Assembly (NCBI GenBank): GCA_900545025.1 | Contig: UQXH01000005.1 | Location: 1 to 64,000 of the forward strand | Source of the DNA: an uncultured Phascolarctobacterium sp. | GTDB lineage: Bacteria > Bacillota > Negativicutes > Acidaminococcales > Acidaminococcaceae | Direction of reading: 5' to 3' | Length of the DNA: 64,000 bases | Part shown: one piece after another, positions 42,587 to 51,944 of the stretch | How positions within the stretch are numbered: the stretch's first letter is position 1 | How the letters are laid out: every line of letters starts with the position of its first letter | The notes under the pieces: generated by a model | The model's input: only the letters and a program-made list of their open reading frames with translations | The model's database searches: none | Told to the model about the DNA's origin: nothing | Translations under genes and position numbers: made by a program

Positions 42587-43444
42587 CTAAGCCCGGCGGC
42601 GGACAAAAAGGCCTATGACGCCCGGCCCCAAATGCGCGGCCAGCACGGTGCCGATGCCGGTCACCATGGCAGGCACGCCCGGAAACAGCTCCTGCATTTC
42701 CTGTTTCAGCGCCTCTGCGTCCTCAGCGGCTACGGCGTGTGCCACATAAACCGCTTCGATAGGCTGTTTGGCAGCAGCCAGCTCGATCATTCTTTTTAAA
42801 ACTTTCTTCCTGGTACGGCATTTATCCGCTACCTCAAGATTGCCGTCCTCTTTCAGATGCACGATGGGACGGATGCCGAAGATACTGCCGATCAGCGCTC
42901 CCACAGCGCCGATACGTCCGCCCTTTTGCAGATAATCCAAGGTATTGACGCTGAAAAATGTCTCCGTCCGGGCAAACATATCCTCAGCAAGAGCCGCAGC
43001 CTCATCTATACCCATCCCTGCTGCTGTCCTGGCTAAAATTTCCATAGCCACGCCGCTGATAGGGCAGGCGGCAGTCTTACTGTCTACGACGCGGATATCT
43101 GCTCCCTTGATTTCCTCCATTACCTGACGCGCTGCCAGGCATGCGGTCTGATAAGTGCCGCTTAAAACGCTGCTGACCGTCAGCATGATAATCTTCTTGC
43201 CTTGATTGGACAGCTCCGTAAAAAGCTCCAGCATGGAACCGATAGGCGGCTGTGATGTGGTCGGCAGCTTGCCGGTCGCACTGACCATGTCAAACATTTC
43301 CTCCAGCGAGCGGTCACCGTCATACCATTCGCACTCACCCTGCCGCACTACCAGGCGCAGCACATGACAGCGGGGATCGTCTTTCAGCGGTGTCTCACCG
43401 GCCGCAGCAATGCTGTCTACAATCACATGTATATCTGTACTCAT
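42587..43444 (-). CDS. fakB: DegV family fatty acid-binding protein (FakB-like)
   Basis: A 285-residue DegV protein. The N-terminal domain has VIVDSIAA, KLPTTSQPPIGSML and VSSVLSGTYQTACLAA. The C-terminal domain has LDYLQKGGRIGAVGALIGSIFGIRPIVHLKEDG. The fatty acid carboxylate normally sits near TTSQP and the conserved Ser/Arg. AGGAGGC precedes the ATG. Its position directly before fakA supports a FakAB kinase that feeds exogenous fatty acids into phospholipids. Confidence 0.93.
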   Translation of the reverse strand: MSTDIHVIVDSIAAAGETPLKDDPRCHVLRLVVRQGECEWYDGDRSLEEMFDMVSATGKLPTTSQPPIGSMLELFTELSNQGKKIIMLTVSSVLSGTYQTACLAARQVMEEIKGADIRVVDSKTAACPISGVAMEILARTAAGMGIDEAAALAEDMFARTETFFSVNTLDYLQKGGRIGAVGALIGSIFGIRPIVHLKEDGNLEVADKCRTRKKVLKRMIELAAAKQPIEAVYVAHAVAAEDAEALKQEMQELFPGVPAMVTGIGTVLAAHLGPGVIGLFVRRRA

Positions 43445-43582
43445 AAGAGCCTCCTGTTGTTTTCTTAAAGATACCTGCAGAAAGTTATAATTATGTTATA
43501 TCTTATCATAAATTGCTGATTTTTTCCATATTATCCCCTATTTGCTTTATGATTATTCACTTTTTGCATAACTGTTTATGGC

Positions 43583-43610
43583 AAAAAAAAAAGCCCTTAC
43601 GAAGAAGGGC
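43583..43610 (-). terminator. Terminator of the Nudix-LCP unit
   Basis: GCCCTT/AAGGGC stem (43593-43598 with 43605-43610) followed by T10 on the - strand, about 90 bp past the LCP gene. Confidence 0.85.
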
Positions 43611-43697
43611 CAAATGAGGGGCTGTTTTGATGCTTTAAGTATAACAAACTTTACTGTAAAATTCAAGCATTTTTGTAAATTTTCTTACAATTTTTCT

Positions 43698-45101
43698 TTA
43701 TTTGAAGTCTTTTCCCAGCATGATTACGCCGTCACAATCAGAAGCGCCATCCCTGCTGATACGCATCTTATGAGCAAAAGGCACATTGGAAAGCCTGCTG
43801 ACTACGGCGCCGTTGTTGGTAGTAGAAATAACCGTAGTCGTTTCCTGTACCTCGCCGCTGCCGCCGCTGATGACGGTAAAGCCCGCGCTCTGCAGCTTAG
43901 CCGTAGCAGCTCCTGCCGCCTCCTTGCTGCCGCTGCAGTTTACCAGGCGCACCACCGTACCGCCGGGACGTTCTTCGTCTGCAGCTGCATCAGGACGTGC
44001 TTCCTGTTTAGCCAGCTCACGTTTTCTGTCCTTAGCATCTGCTTTTTTATCCTTGCTCTTCACTTTTTTGCTGCCCGGCGTATCCTTGTCTGCTTTTTCC
44101 TCGGCAGCCTCTTTTTCTTTTTTCAGTTCTTCCTTATTTTCATCACTGGTATCGCCTTGCTCAACCTTTTCCAGAGCGCGGTTATATTCGTCTTCCATCA
44201 GCTCGGCTGCAGTTCTGTAGCGTTCGCTCATCTGGGCGCCCTGCATCTTGACCATCTCGCTGCGCAGATCGGTAATATCCGGCAGCCAGTAGCTGATACC
44301 GTCGATATACTGGGGGGTGCCAGGCACCGTCGCCATCACCAGGCCACCTTCTTTGACCATGGAATGGAGCGCCTTGCCGATTTCCATCATGTCACCGACC
44401 GGCAGATTAGTCTTAATCATAGAGCTAAGCTGCTTAGCCAGTCCGGGAACATGCAGCAGCATATCCGCAGAGGTAATCTTCTCATATACTGCCAGCATAA
44501 AATGCTGCTGGCGCTTAATACGTCCGATGTCGCCTTCCTCGTCACGATAACGTACATACTGGATAGCAGTTTCGCCGTCCAGATGCTGCGGCCCTTTTTG
44601 CAGGTCCACCTTGAAGCCGTCCCAGTCGTCATAATAGTACATATCTTTTTCTACGTTGATGTCGATGCCGCCGATAGCGTCCACCAAGCCTTGAAAGCCT
44701 TTAAAATCAACCATGACATAATTATCAATCCTGATGCCCAGCAGTTCCTCTACCGTCTTCTGCGTCAGCTCACGGCCGCCGTAAGCATAGGCGTGGTTAA
44801 TCTTGTCCCAGCCATGCCCAGGTATGCGCACGCGGGTATCGCGGGGAATCGAGAGCAGGGAGATATTCTTGCTGTCCTTGTCGAACATTACCACAAACAA
44901 AGTATCGCTGCGGCCCACATCGTTTTCAGAAGGACGTTCATCCACGCCCAGCACAACAATGTTCTTTTTCAGCGCCAGACGATCCTCCCTGGTCAGGTTA
45001 TCCAGAGATTTATCAGGAAAGAACACGCTATATAAGCCATAGGCGACAATACAGAGCACGCCTAAAATAATCAGCATCTTGCCAGTAAAAAACTTCTTCA
45101 T
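43698..45101 (-). CDS. LytR-CpsA-Psr (LCP) family protein with LytR_C domain
   Basis: 467 residues: a short cytoplasmic start, one membrane helix (10-28), the LCP catalytic domain (about 45-270), a highly charged low-complexity linker (about 320-385, many K/E/D/A) and a C-terminal LytR_C domain (about 382-465). The catalytic domain shows VDERPSENDVGRSDTLFVVMFD, SIPRDTRVRIPGHGWDKINHAYAYGG, and QYVRYRDEEGDIGRIKRQQ. LCP proteins ligate lipid-linked glycopolymers to peptidoglycan. Confidence 0.94.
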   Translation of the reverse strand: MKKFFTGKMLIILGVLCIVAYGLYSVFFPDKSLDNLTREDRLALKKNIVVLGVDERPSENDVGRSDTLFVVMFDKDSKNISLLSIPRDTRVRIPGHGWDKINHAYAYGGRELTQKTVEELLGIRIDNYVMVDFKGFQGLVDAIGGIDINVEKDMYYYDDWDGFKVDLQKGPQHLDGETAIQYVRYRDEEGDIGRIKRQQHFMLAVYEKITSADMLLHVPGLAKQLSSMIKTNLPVGDMMEIGKALHSMVKEGGLVMATVPGTPQYIDGISYWLPDITDLRSEMVKMQGAQMSERYRTAAELMEDEYNRALEKVEQGDTSDENKEELKKEKEAAEEKADKDTPGSKKVKSKDKKADAKDRKRELAKQEARPDAAADEERPGGTVVRLVNCSGSKEAAGAATAKLQSAGFTVISGGSGEVQETTTVISTTNNGAVVSRLSNVPFAHKMRISRDGASDCDGVIMLGKDFK

Positions 45102-45118
45102 CAGTAAACTATCCCTTC

Positions 45119-45772
45119 CTATCTAATCAAATCATGCAGCACGTCGCGGCTGCGGCGCAAAAACGCGTACAGCATCCTGGCCGTCAGTCCCCAGATAACA
45201 CGCTCCCGGTACTGATAAAAATATACATTATATTCCTTATGCAGCCGCCAGTCCCGCTGTCTTCCCGGTACCAAACGGAACGGAAAATCCTCCGCCGGCC
45301 TGTCTGCCAGCAGCATAGAGCCTTTCAACGGCTCCTGCTCCAGCAAATGCTGCAGCGGCACGGTAAATACCTCCTGCACTTCGTCGGCATTGAAACGAAT
45401 CTTTGCCATATCGCTGATGAAGCCTACAAAAGGATGGATGATAGGCCCTGTATGCGTCACTAAGGCATCCAGCTCGCCCAGCACTCTGATGTCTGCTTCT
45501 TCCAGCCCCAATTCCTCACAGGTTTCACGGATAGCGGTAATACGGAAATCCTTATCGGCACATTCGTAACGTCCGCCGGGAAAGCAGACCTCGCCGGGCT
45601 GCCTGTACAAGCGCAGCGAGCGTACCTCGAACAGCACTGCCGGCCCTGCGTCTGTCGCCACGATGGGCAGCAGCACAGCCGCGTCCCATAATCTGTCCAG
45701 TTTATCGATACCTGCCGGACGACGATGCAGTTTTTCATAAATACCTTGCTGTAAAGCCTCTAAATCGTTCAT
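45119..45772 (-). CDS. Nudix hydrolase (CoA pyrophosphatase type)
   Basis: A 217-residue Nudix protein. The Nudix box at about 66-88 reads GGRYECADKDF...RETCEELG, preceded by the CoA-pyrophosphatase-like RLYRQPGEVCFPGG. It probably cleaves CoA or its derivatives to 3',5'-ADP and phosphopantetheine. Start ATG at 45772 follows GAAGGTG; in-frame codons upstream belong to the intergenic region. LCP gene follows after 17 bp. Confidence 0.9.
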   Translation of the reverse strand: MNDLEALQQGIYEKLHRRPAGIDKLDRLWDAAVLLPIVATDAGPAVLFEVRSLRLYRQPGEVCFPGGRYECADKDFRITAIRETCEELGLEEADIRVLGELDALVTHTGPIIHPFVGFISDMAKIRFNADEVQEVFTVPLQHLLEQEPLKGSMLLADRPAEDFPFRLVPGRQRDWRLHKEYNVYFYQYRERVIWGLTARMLYAFLRRSRDVLHDLIR

Positions 45773-45867
45773 GACCGCACCTTCATAAAAAATAGTATTT
45801 AATTTTTCTACAATCCGCAAATAATTTCCTGCCGGAAAATGTAACAATGGTGTAAAAAATATCGCTG

Positions 45868-45910
45868 CAAAAAAAGACTGCATCTGCGGTATAATCCGCA
45901 AACGCAGTCT
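45868..45910 (-). terminator. Terminator of the dicarboxylate symporter gene
   Basis: AGACTGC (45875-45881) with GCAGTCT (45904-45910), inner TGCGG/CCGCA pairing, T7 on the - strand. Confidence 0.85.
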
Positions 45911-45925
45911 AAAATTCTCGCTCAA

Positions 45926-47140
45926 TTAAAACAGAGGCTCTTTAACATTTTCCTTTTCGCTCTTATCAACCAGATAGCAGACAGTAGCATCACCGGTGAT
46001 GTTTACGCAGGTACGCGGCATATCAAGGATACGGTCGATACCGGCGATCAGTGCGGAGCCTTCCAGAGGCAGGCCGATAGCAGTCAGGATCATCGTCAGC
46101 ATGATGAAGCCGGCGCCCGGAACACCTGCAGTACCGATAGAAGCCAGGGTACCGGTCAGGATGACGGTCAGGAGCTGTCCGCTGGTCAGATCAACACCGT
46201 AGATCTGGGCAATAAACAGCGCGCACACGCCTTGGTAAACAGCGGTACCGTCCATATTGATGGTAGCGCCAAGCGGCAGGACGAAGCTGGAGATTTCTTT
46301 GGAAACGCCCAGTTTCTGTACGCAGGCCATATTGACAGGCAGGCTGCCGCCGGAGGAGCAGCTGGTGAAAGCCAGCAGCTGGGCAGGAGCGATACCTTTG
46401 AAAAATTCTATCGGGCTGATCTTGCCGATAAACTGCAGCATAGCGCCATAAACAACAACAGCATGCAGCAGGCAGCCGAGATATACGGCAACGACTACTT
46501 TCAGCAGCGGCAGCAGTACGGCGGGGCCGTTAGCGGCAACAACCGGAGTGATAAGGCCGAAAACGCCGATAGGCGCAAAGTTCATAATCATGCCTACGAT
46601 TTTGTAGGAAACTTCTGCCAGGCCGTCAATAGTCCTCTTTAAATATTCCGCACGTTCGCCGACCATGGAGATGCCGATGCCGATAAACAGAGAGAAGACG
46701 ATAATCTGCAGCATATTTGCTTTCAGCATTGCTTCCATAGCGTTAGTCGGGAAGATGTCGATAATAACGCTCATAATGGGCGGCGCAGCCTTAGCAGCCG
46801 CTTTTACGCCTTCCGCAGGCATATTCACGCCGGCACCCGGTTGGATGATGATAGCCAGGATCAGGCCAAGCACGATTGCAAAAGCAGTGGTCCCCAGGTA
46901 GTAAGCCATGGTCTTCGCACCGATACGGCCGATCTTCTTCACGTCGCCCAGACTGCAGACACCGATAACCAGAGAAGAAAATACCAGCGGCACGATGATC
47001 ATCTTGATCATATTCATAAAGATGGTACCAAACGGAGCAATCCAGGTCTTAGCCAAGTCTACGCCATCCGCACCCAGCTCCAGGCCGGCAATGATACCAA
47101 GGCCGAGAGCGATTAAGATTTTTGTGGATAAGTTCATCAT
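45926..47140 (-). CDS. Dicarboxylate/amino acid:cation symporter (GltP/DctA family)
   Basis: A 404-residue DAACS transporter. Its Na+/substrate core includes TSCSSGGSLPVNMACVQKLG (serine-rich hairpin), LPLGATINMDGTAVYQG, GTLASIGTAGVPGAGFIML and RILDMPRTCVNITGDATVCYLV. It imports glutamate, aspartate or C4-dicarboxylates; the Arg in MPRTCVN and neighbours do not settle which. GGGGGAG precedes the ATG pair. An extended -10 (TGGTATAAT, complement at 47178-47186) and two TTGTATACA elements lie upstream. Confidence 0.94.
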   Translation of the reverse strand: MMNLSTKILIALGLGIIAGLELGADGVDLAKTWIAPFGTIFMNMIKMIIVPLVFSSLVIGVCSLGDVKKIGRIGAKTMAYYLGTTAFAIVLGLILAIIIQPGAGVNMPAEGVKAAAKAAPPIMSVIIDIFPTNAMEAMLKANMLQIIVFSLFIGIGISMVGERAEYLKRTIDGLAEVSYKIVGMIMNFAPIGVFGLITPVVAANGPAVLLPLLKVVVAVYLGCLLHAVVVYGAMLQFIGKISPIEFFKGIAPAQLLAFTSCSSGGSLPVNMACVQKLGVSKEISSFVLPLGATINMDGTAVYQGVCALFIAQIYGVDLTSGQLLTVILTGTLASIGTAGVPGAGFIMLTMILTAIGLPLEGSALIAGIDRILDMPRTCVNITGDATVCYLVDKSEKENVKEPLF

Positions 47141-47208
47141 ATACTCCCCCTAAATAAAAATACAATTTATGTTCTCAATTATACCAAATTTTTTCTGTTT
47201 TATGCTCT

Positions 47209-47240
47209 TGTATACAGTATTATTGCTTTGTATACAATAT
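47209..47240. promoter_or_regulatory. Two TTGTATACA direct repeats before the symporter
   Basis: TTGTATACAGTAT at 47209-47221 and TTGTATACAATAT from 47229, 20 bp apart, about two helical turns, just upstream of the symporter's -10 box (47178-47183). The palindromic GTATAC core resembles operators of FadR-type GntR regulators. A third TTGTATAC is found before codA at 62750. Confidence 0.5.
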
Positions 47241-47262
47241 TCTTGCAAAAGATAAATAAAAA

Positions 47263-47292
47263 ACACTCCCTGCTTACAGCCGCAGGAAGTGT
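47263..47292 (-). terminator. Terminator of the XRE regulator gene
   Basis: ACACTCCCTGC with GCAGGAAGTGT (one mismatch), followed by T6 on the - strand; 10 bp past the stop. Confidence 0.8.
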
Positions 47293-47301
47293 AGTTGCTA
47301 C

Positions 47302-47628
47302 TTATTTGTTCCGCAAAGACAGAAGGCGCAGAGCCTCAGCCAGCTCATTGACAGTTACCCCGGAAAGTACATCGAGGCTGCTGTCTTTTTCTTTCTTACT
47401 TTCTCTGCCATACACAAGCTCGTCGATAGTACAGCCTAAAAACTGGCTGATCTGGATGGCAGAAACCAGACTGAGCCCGATATTGCCGTTTTCGATATTG
47501 CTCATATGGGTCTGGGACAAACCCAGAGATTTAGCCATCTTGATTTGGGAAACGCCCTGAGTAATACGCATAATCTTGATATTATTGCCAATCTTCTTGT
47601 AATCAATATCTTTTCTGTCAATAGCCAT
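47302..47628 (-). CDS. XRE-family HTH regulator
   Basis: 108 residues. The N-terminal Cro/CI helix-turn-helix (about 13-68) reads IKIMRITQGVSQIKMAKSLGLSQTHMSNIENGNIGLSLVSAIQISQFLGCTIDELV. The C-terminal tail (VTVNELAEALRLLSLRNK) is probably a dimerisation helix. GGAGTG-type sequence (AAGGAGTG) precedes the ATG. Single gene; target unknown. The adjacent symporter is read away in the same direction, so it might be a target. Confidence 0.88.
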   Translation of the reverse strand: MAIDRKDIDYKKIGNNIKIMRITQGVSQIKMAKSLGLSQTHMSNIENGNIGLSLVSAIQISQFLGCTIDELVYGRESKKEKDSSLDVLSGVTVNELAEALRLLSLRNK

Positions 47629-47845
47629 GCTTTCACTCCTTCAATGATCTGTTATTATAAAGCTTACCTGCCTAAAAACAAAGTATTTATCATATTTTCC
47701 CGAAAATCATAGTATGTTTTAGTGAAACAAAGTAAAAACTTTTTTTTGATTTTCATTTTATAAACGGACGATATTACTTTATTATTTATAACAGGTATTC
47801 TATCACAGTTTTTATGACTTTGCAACACTAAAGTAAAGTATATAA

Positions 47846-47881
47846 AAAAGGCAAATACCTTGTGCAAGGTATTTGCCTTTT
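47846..47881 (-). terminator. Terminator of the pdxK/thiD gene
   Basis: Perfect 16-bp stem AAAAGGCAAATACCTT / AAGGTATTTGCCTTTT, loop GTGC. Confidence 0.92.
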
Positions 47882-47910
47882 CTTTGAACAAGTAGGATTA
47901 TTGTTTCAGT

Positions 47911-48729
47911 CTATTCTCCCCATCTGCGGAAAGCCGTATGATTGGTGCAGCCGCTGTATTGATTTAAGACAAAAGAATGCCGCAAGGCAGCCGTGATGAA
48001 TTTTTTTGCCTGGAACACAGCCTCGGGAACACTCAGGCCGTTAGCCAGTCCGGCAGTAATAGCCGCAGAATAAGTGCAGCCGGCGCCATGGTTATAAGAA
48101 GGATAAATCTTCTTCTCAGCCATTTCGGTAAATTCCTTGCCGTCATATAATACGTCGATAGCTTCGTCGTTTTCCATACGTTCGCCGCCTTTAATGACAA
48201 CGTACTTAGCGCCCAGTTCCTTAATGCGTCCGGCCGCCTCTTTAATCTCGTCCAGTGTCTTTACCTGCGGCAGCCCTGCCAGATAGGCAGCCTCCAAAGT
48301 GTTCGGTGTAATGACATCGGCACGCTGGATCAGCAGCTGCTTGATAGCTGCCGCCGCATCGGGAACCATAATGGTATCAATGCCCTTGCAGACCATTACC
48401 GGGTCGATAACTACATTTTTTAACCGGAAACGGTCGATAGTACGCGCAACCAGCTCTACCAGCTCGGCGCTGCCCAGCATACCAGTCTTCATAGCGTCGA
48501 TGCCGATACCTGCCAAAATGGTTTCCAACTGTTTCTCCACCACGTGCAGCTCAATGGGGAAAATTTCATGATCCCAGGCATTATGCGGATTCTGTGCTAC
48601 AATGACGGTCAAGGCAGTCATGCCGTAAACATTAAGTTCTTCAAAAGTTTTCAGATCAGCAGCCATACCTGCGCCGCCGCTGGCGTCGCTGCCAGCAATA
48701 GTCATAGCTTTATGCAATGCATTATTCAT
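47911..48729 (-). CDS. Pyridoxine kinase / hydroxymethylpyrimidine kinase (ThiD fold)
   Basis: A 272-residue ribokinase-fold kinase. It starts MTIAGSDASGGAGMAADLKTFEEL. The middle has TVIVAQNP, IDPVMVCKG and VITPNTLEAAYL. The anion hole is YNHGAGCTYSAAITAGLANG. Firmicute proteins of this type phosphorylate pyridoxine/pyridoxal (PdxK) and some also hydroxymethylpyrimidine; the sequence alone does not separate the two. It could support thiC in thiamine synthesis. Start 48729 follows GGAGGG. Confidence 0.88.
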   Translation of the reverse strand: MNNALHKAMTIAGSDASGGAGMAADLKTFEELNVYGMTALTVIVAQNPHNAWDHEIFPIELHVVEKQLETILAGIGIDAMKTGMLGSAELVELVARTIDRFRLKNVVIDPVMVCKGIDTIMVPDAAAAIKQLLIQRADVITPNTLEAAYLAGLPQVKTLDEIKEAAGRIKELGAKYVVIKGGERMENDEAIDVLYDGKEFTEMAEKKIYPSYNHGAGCTYSAAITAGLANGLSVPEAVFQAKKFITAALRHSFVLNQYSGCTNHTAFRRWGE

Positions 48730-48750
48730 TATTCTTCCCTCCAATGAATA

Positions 48751-49041
48751 TCATTTACCAAAAATTTCAAACAGCACCACTGCCACTGCGCCAGGAACGC
48801 CAAAAAAGCCTGCTATCAGCGCTTTCAGCAGCGTAATCTTCATATGGAAGCCTGCCATAGTTCCCAGCAGATTGATTACCCACAGCAGCGCAGCCCCGCA
48901 GATACCGTTCCAGACCAGCTTAAACGGCAGCGACAGCAGCTTTACCGCTATAAGTACAATCAATACGCCGGTCACAAGCGGCGCTATCGGACCTAAGGGC
49001 CCCAGTCCCAGTTCTGCCGAAACACTGTTAAGCATTTCCAT
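48751..49041 (-). CDS. bofA: BofA-family membrane protein
   Basis: About 96 residues with two to three hydrophobic segments (PLVTGVLIVLIAVKLLSLPFKLVWNGICGAALLWVINLLG, then ITLLKALIAGFFGVPGAVAVVLFEIFG), matching the pro-sigma-K processing inhibitor BofA family. Position after recR is the standard Firmicute arrangement. ATG at 49041 is preferred to TTG at 49047. Whether it has a sporulation role in this organism is unknown. Confidence 0.9.
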   Translation of the reverse strand: MEMLNSVSAELGLGPLGPIAPLVTGVLIVLIAVKLLSLPFKLVWNGICGAALLWVINLLGTMAGFHMKITLLKALIAGFFGVPGAVAVVLFEIFGK

Positions 49042-49073
49042 AATCAAAGCCAGCCTTTCACTTTCTCTTTTTC

Positions 49074-49673
49074 TTACATTTCTCTTCTGTTTTCTAATGC
49101 CCGCGACAAGGTAACCTCGTCAGCGTATTCCAAATCGCCGCCAACCGGCAGGCCATGCGCTATACGGCTCACCTTGATGCCGACAGGCTTCAGCAGCTGC
49201 GCCAGATAAGCGGCCGTAGCCTCGCCTTCAACATCGGAATTAGTAGCAATAATGATCTCGCTTATGGACTCACGTTGTAATCGCTGAAACAGTTCGCGAA
49301 TGCGCAGATTTTCCGGGCCGATACCGTCAAGCGGCGAAAGTACGCCGTGCAGTACGTGATACAGCCCGCGATAGCCGCGGCTGCGCTCCATAGCAGCAAT
49401 ATCCTGCGGCTGTTCTACTACGCAGATGGTAAAACGGTCTCTGCCGTTATCACTGCATATCTCACACAGCTCGCCGTCAGTGAGATTATAGCAGCAGCGA
49501 CAGTAATGGATGCTTTCCTTAGCGCCATGCAAAGCCGCTGCCAGCTGCCGTACATCCTCTGCCGGCATATCGATAATGTGATATGCCAACCGCATAGCCG
49601 TCTTGGAGCCGATACCCGGCAGCCGCCGCAGCTGCTCATACAGATTAGCCAGCGGCCTAATCATCCTTGCCAT
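49074..49673 (-). CDS. recR: Recombination mediator RecR
   Basis: 199 residues with HhH at LRRLPGIGSKTAMRLAYH, the four-cysteine zinc finger (Cys58, Cys61, Cys70, Cys73 in YCRCCYNLTDGELCEIC) and a Toprim domain (ICVVEQPQDIAAMERS, IIATNSDVEGEATAAYL). It loads RecA at gaps with RecO/RecF. It lies 2 bp after ybaB. Confidence 0.98.
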   Translation of the reverse strand: MARMIRPLANLYEQLRRLPGIGSKTAMRLAYHIIDMPAEDVRQLAAALHGAKESIHYCRCCYNLTDGELCEICSDNGRDRFTICVVEQPQDIAAMERSRGYRGLYHVLHGVLSPLDGIGPENLRIRELFQRLQRESISEIIIATNSDVEGEATAAYLAQLLKPVGIKVSRIAHGLPVGGDLEYADEVTLSRALENRREM

Positions 49674-49675
49674 TA

Positions 49676-50002
49676 TCAGAACATGCCGGGCAGTTTCATA
49701 CCGCCGGTAACCTTGCCCATTTCTTTCTCGGTCATCTCGTCAACCTTACGCATGCCTTCATTAACAGCGCTGATAATCAGATCTTCCAGCATTTCCACAT
49801 CCTCCGGGTCAACTGCGGAAGGAGCAATCTTGATAGATTTCAGTTCTTTCTTACCGCTGACAACGACGCTTACTGCACCGCCGCCCACAGTAGTTTCTAC
49901 CGTACGGCTTTTCAAATCTTCCTGCAGCTTCATCATATCAGCCTGCATTTTCTGTACCTTTTTCAGCATTCCCTGCATATTGCCCATACCACCGTTAAAC
50001 AT
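49676..50002 (-). CDS. ybaB: YbaB/EbfC nucleoid-associated protein
   Basis: About 108 residues with the family helix NMQGMLKKVQKMQADMMKLQEDL and sheet TVGGGAVSVVVSGKKELKSIKI. A small DNA-binding dimer between dnaX and recR, as in most bacteria. AAAGGAGG lies 10 nt before the ATG at 50002. Confidence 0.97.
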   Translation of the reverse strand: MFNGGMGNMQGMLKKVQKMQADMMKLQEDLKSRTVETTVGGGAVSVVVSGKKELKSIKIAPSAVDPEDVEMLEDLIISAVNEGMRKVDEMTEKEMGKVTGGMKLPGMF

Positions 50003-50034
50003 AATCAATCTTCCTCCTTTAAATTATATCATTT

Positions 50035-51783
50035 TTATTCCTTATCTTTATATTCATACAGACTTTTGCCGAAAGCAGCCATCGCTTTCTGCAGATTAGG
50101 CGCCACGGTAGACACATCTACCTCCGGCAGCTTGTCTTCTGCCGGCTGTTCTTTTGGCTTCGGCGGCGCTTTTACCGCCGCGCCTGCTTCAATACATTCC
50201 AGTCTGATATTCTGTCTGGAAGTCCTCAGCAGCGCATCTTCAAACACCAGTCTGTAATCATCCTTATTCATGCGGGCGCAGATAAACTTCGCTTTAAAAG
50301 CGACCTGTAAAAGCCCGTTGGCAAAGCTTACCACCCGGCCGCCGCGCGCACAGGATACCATGGCTATTTTCTTTTCCGCCGTCAGGATCTCCAGCGCTTT
50401 TTTCCAGTATTCTTCACCTGTTGCCCAATCGCCGCCGTACTCCTGGACGGTTTCGTGTTCAGGCTTAGTCTTTACCGGCCGTGGCCTTACCTGCACATCT
50501 TGCGCAGGCTTACTCTGCGCCTGGCTTACCACCGACTGAGCCATTACTTGTACAGGCTCCTGATAAGCCTCCTGCGGCTCCGCTTGAGCAGCAGCTTGAA
50601 CAGGCCACACTGCTTCATCTCTTGGCGGCAGCGGCATACTTGGCTGCTCACGCAGCTGCTTTTCCAGCATTTCTATCCTGGCTGCCAAGGCAGCTACCGT
50701 GCTGCCTTCCATGCGGCACAAATCAAACAGGCACAGCTCCGCCGTTATCCGGGGACGCATGGTCCAGCGCAGCTCGCCAATAGCCTCATGCAATCGCTGC
50801 TGAGCCGCCATAATCCTGTCTCTGCTGAACAGCGGCACACATTTCGCCAGCTCTTCCGCCGTATCTGTCAGGTAGGCTTCCTGATAGGACGGTGCCGCCT
50901 GATACAGGAGCAACGCCCGCAGATATTCGGTAAGTTCCGTCAAAATCTGTTTGACGTCCTTGCCCTGCAGCAGCAGCTTATGCAGCTGTTCCAGCACCTG
51001 CGGTACATCCTGACGTCCTATGCCGAGTACCAGCTCGCGCAGCGCTTCTCTGCCGACGATACCTAATACTTCGCGCACTGTCTGCACTGTTACCTGCTGC
51101 GCCATGACGCCGCACTGGTCCAGCAAGCTCAAAGCATCGCGCATACCGCCTTCTGCCTGGATAGCAATAAGCCGCAAAGCCTCTGCCTCAGCGCTGATAC
51201 CGCTTTTTTCCGCAATCAGCGCCAAATGCTCGGCAATCTCGTCCACTGTCACCCGCCGGAAGTCAAAGCGCTGACAGCGGGAGTGGATCGTAGCCGGTAT
51301 ACGGTGCGGATCAGTCGTAGCCAGGATAAAGATAACATGGGCCGGCGGCTCTTCCAGCGTCTTGAGCAGCGCATTGAAGGCCTCCGTCGTAAGCATGTGC
51401 ACTTCGTCGATGATGTAGATTTTATACCTGCCGTTGACCGGGGCAAAGGCCAGCTGTTCACGCAGCGATTTTATTTCTTCAATGCCGCGATTAGAAGCAG
51501 CATCTATTTCAAATACATCCATAGAGGTACCGGCTGTAATCCGCTCGCAGTTCAGACAATGTCCGCAGGGATGCGGCGTCGGACCCTGCTCGCAGTTCAA
51601 GGCTTTTGCCAATATACGCGCCGTACTGGTCTTGCCCGTACCGCGAGGTCCGGAAAACAAATACGCGTGCGCAATACGCCCACTGGTCAGCGCATTACTC
51701 AAAGCCGTCTTGACCGGCTGCTGACCTACCAGCGCATCAAAATCCTGCGGCCGCCAACGCCGGTATAATGCTACGTATGCCAT
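50035..51783 (-). CDS. dnaX: DNA polymerase III subunits gamma/tau
   Basis: A 582-residue clamp-loader ATPase. It begins MAYVALYRRWRPQDFDALVGQ, with Walker A GPRGTGKTS and a zinc module (CEQGPTPHPCGHCLNC). Walker B is IIDEVHML, the sensor is LATTDPHRIPATIHSRCQRFDFRR, and a Pro/Gln/Glu-rich tau linker (about 390-450) follows. AAGGAG precedes the ATG at 51783; the upstream in-frame ATG at 51816 has no such site. First gene of dnaX-ybaB-recR-bofA. Confidence 0.97.
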   Translation of the reverse strand: MAYVALYRRWRPQDFDALVGQQPVKTALSNALTSGRIAHAYLFSGPRGTGKTSTARILAKALNCEQGPTPHPCGHCLNCERITAGTSMDVFEIDAASNRGIEEIKSLREQLAFAPVNGRYKIYIIDEVHMLTTEAFNALLKTLEEPPAHVIFILATTDPHRIPATIHSRCQRFDFRRVTVDEIAEHLALIAEKSGISAEAEALRLIAIQAEGGMRDALSLLDQCGVMAQQVTVQTVREVLGIVGREALRELVLGIGRQDVPQVLEQLHKLLLQGKDVKQILTELTEYLRALLLYQAAPSYQEAYLTDTAEELAKCVPLFSRDRIMAAQQRLHEAIGELRWTMRPRITAELCLFDLCRMEGSTVAALAARIEMLEKQLREQPSMPLPPRDEAVWPVQAAAQAEPQEAYQEPVQVMAQSVVSQAQSKPAQDVQVRPRPVKTKPEHETVQEYGGDWATGEEYWKKALEILTAEKKIAMVSCARGGRVVSFANGLLQVAFKAKFICARMNKDDYRLVFEDALLRTSRQNIRLECIEAGAAVKAPPKPKEQPAEDKLPEVDVSTVAPNLQKAMAAFGKSLYEYKDKE

Positions 51784-51891
51784 AAGCTGCTCCTTTGCCG
51801 AAAAATTTACAAACACTGCCTATATTATATAACGACAGCTCGTCATTATTCAATGAAATATCCGCAAATTATCCTGTTTTTGGCTATAAAA

Positions 51892-51921
51892 AAACACAGG
51901 CTGCCAAAACAGTCTGTGTTT
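51892..51921 (-). terminator. Terminator of the SRP RNA
   Basis: ACACAG...CTGTGT stem with inner CTG/CAG and T7 on the - strand, 25-50 nt past the RNA's 3' end. Confidence 0.85.
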
Positions 51922-51944
51922 GCTTACTTCCCTGTAGGGCCGTA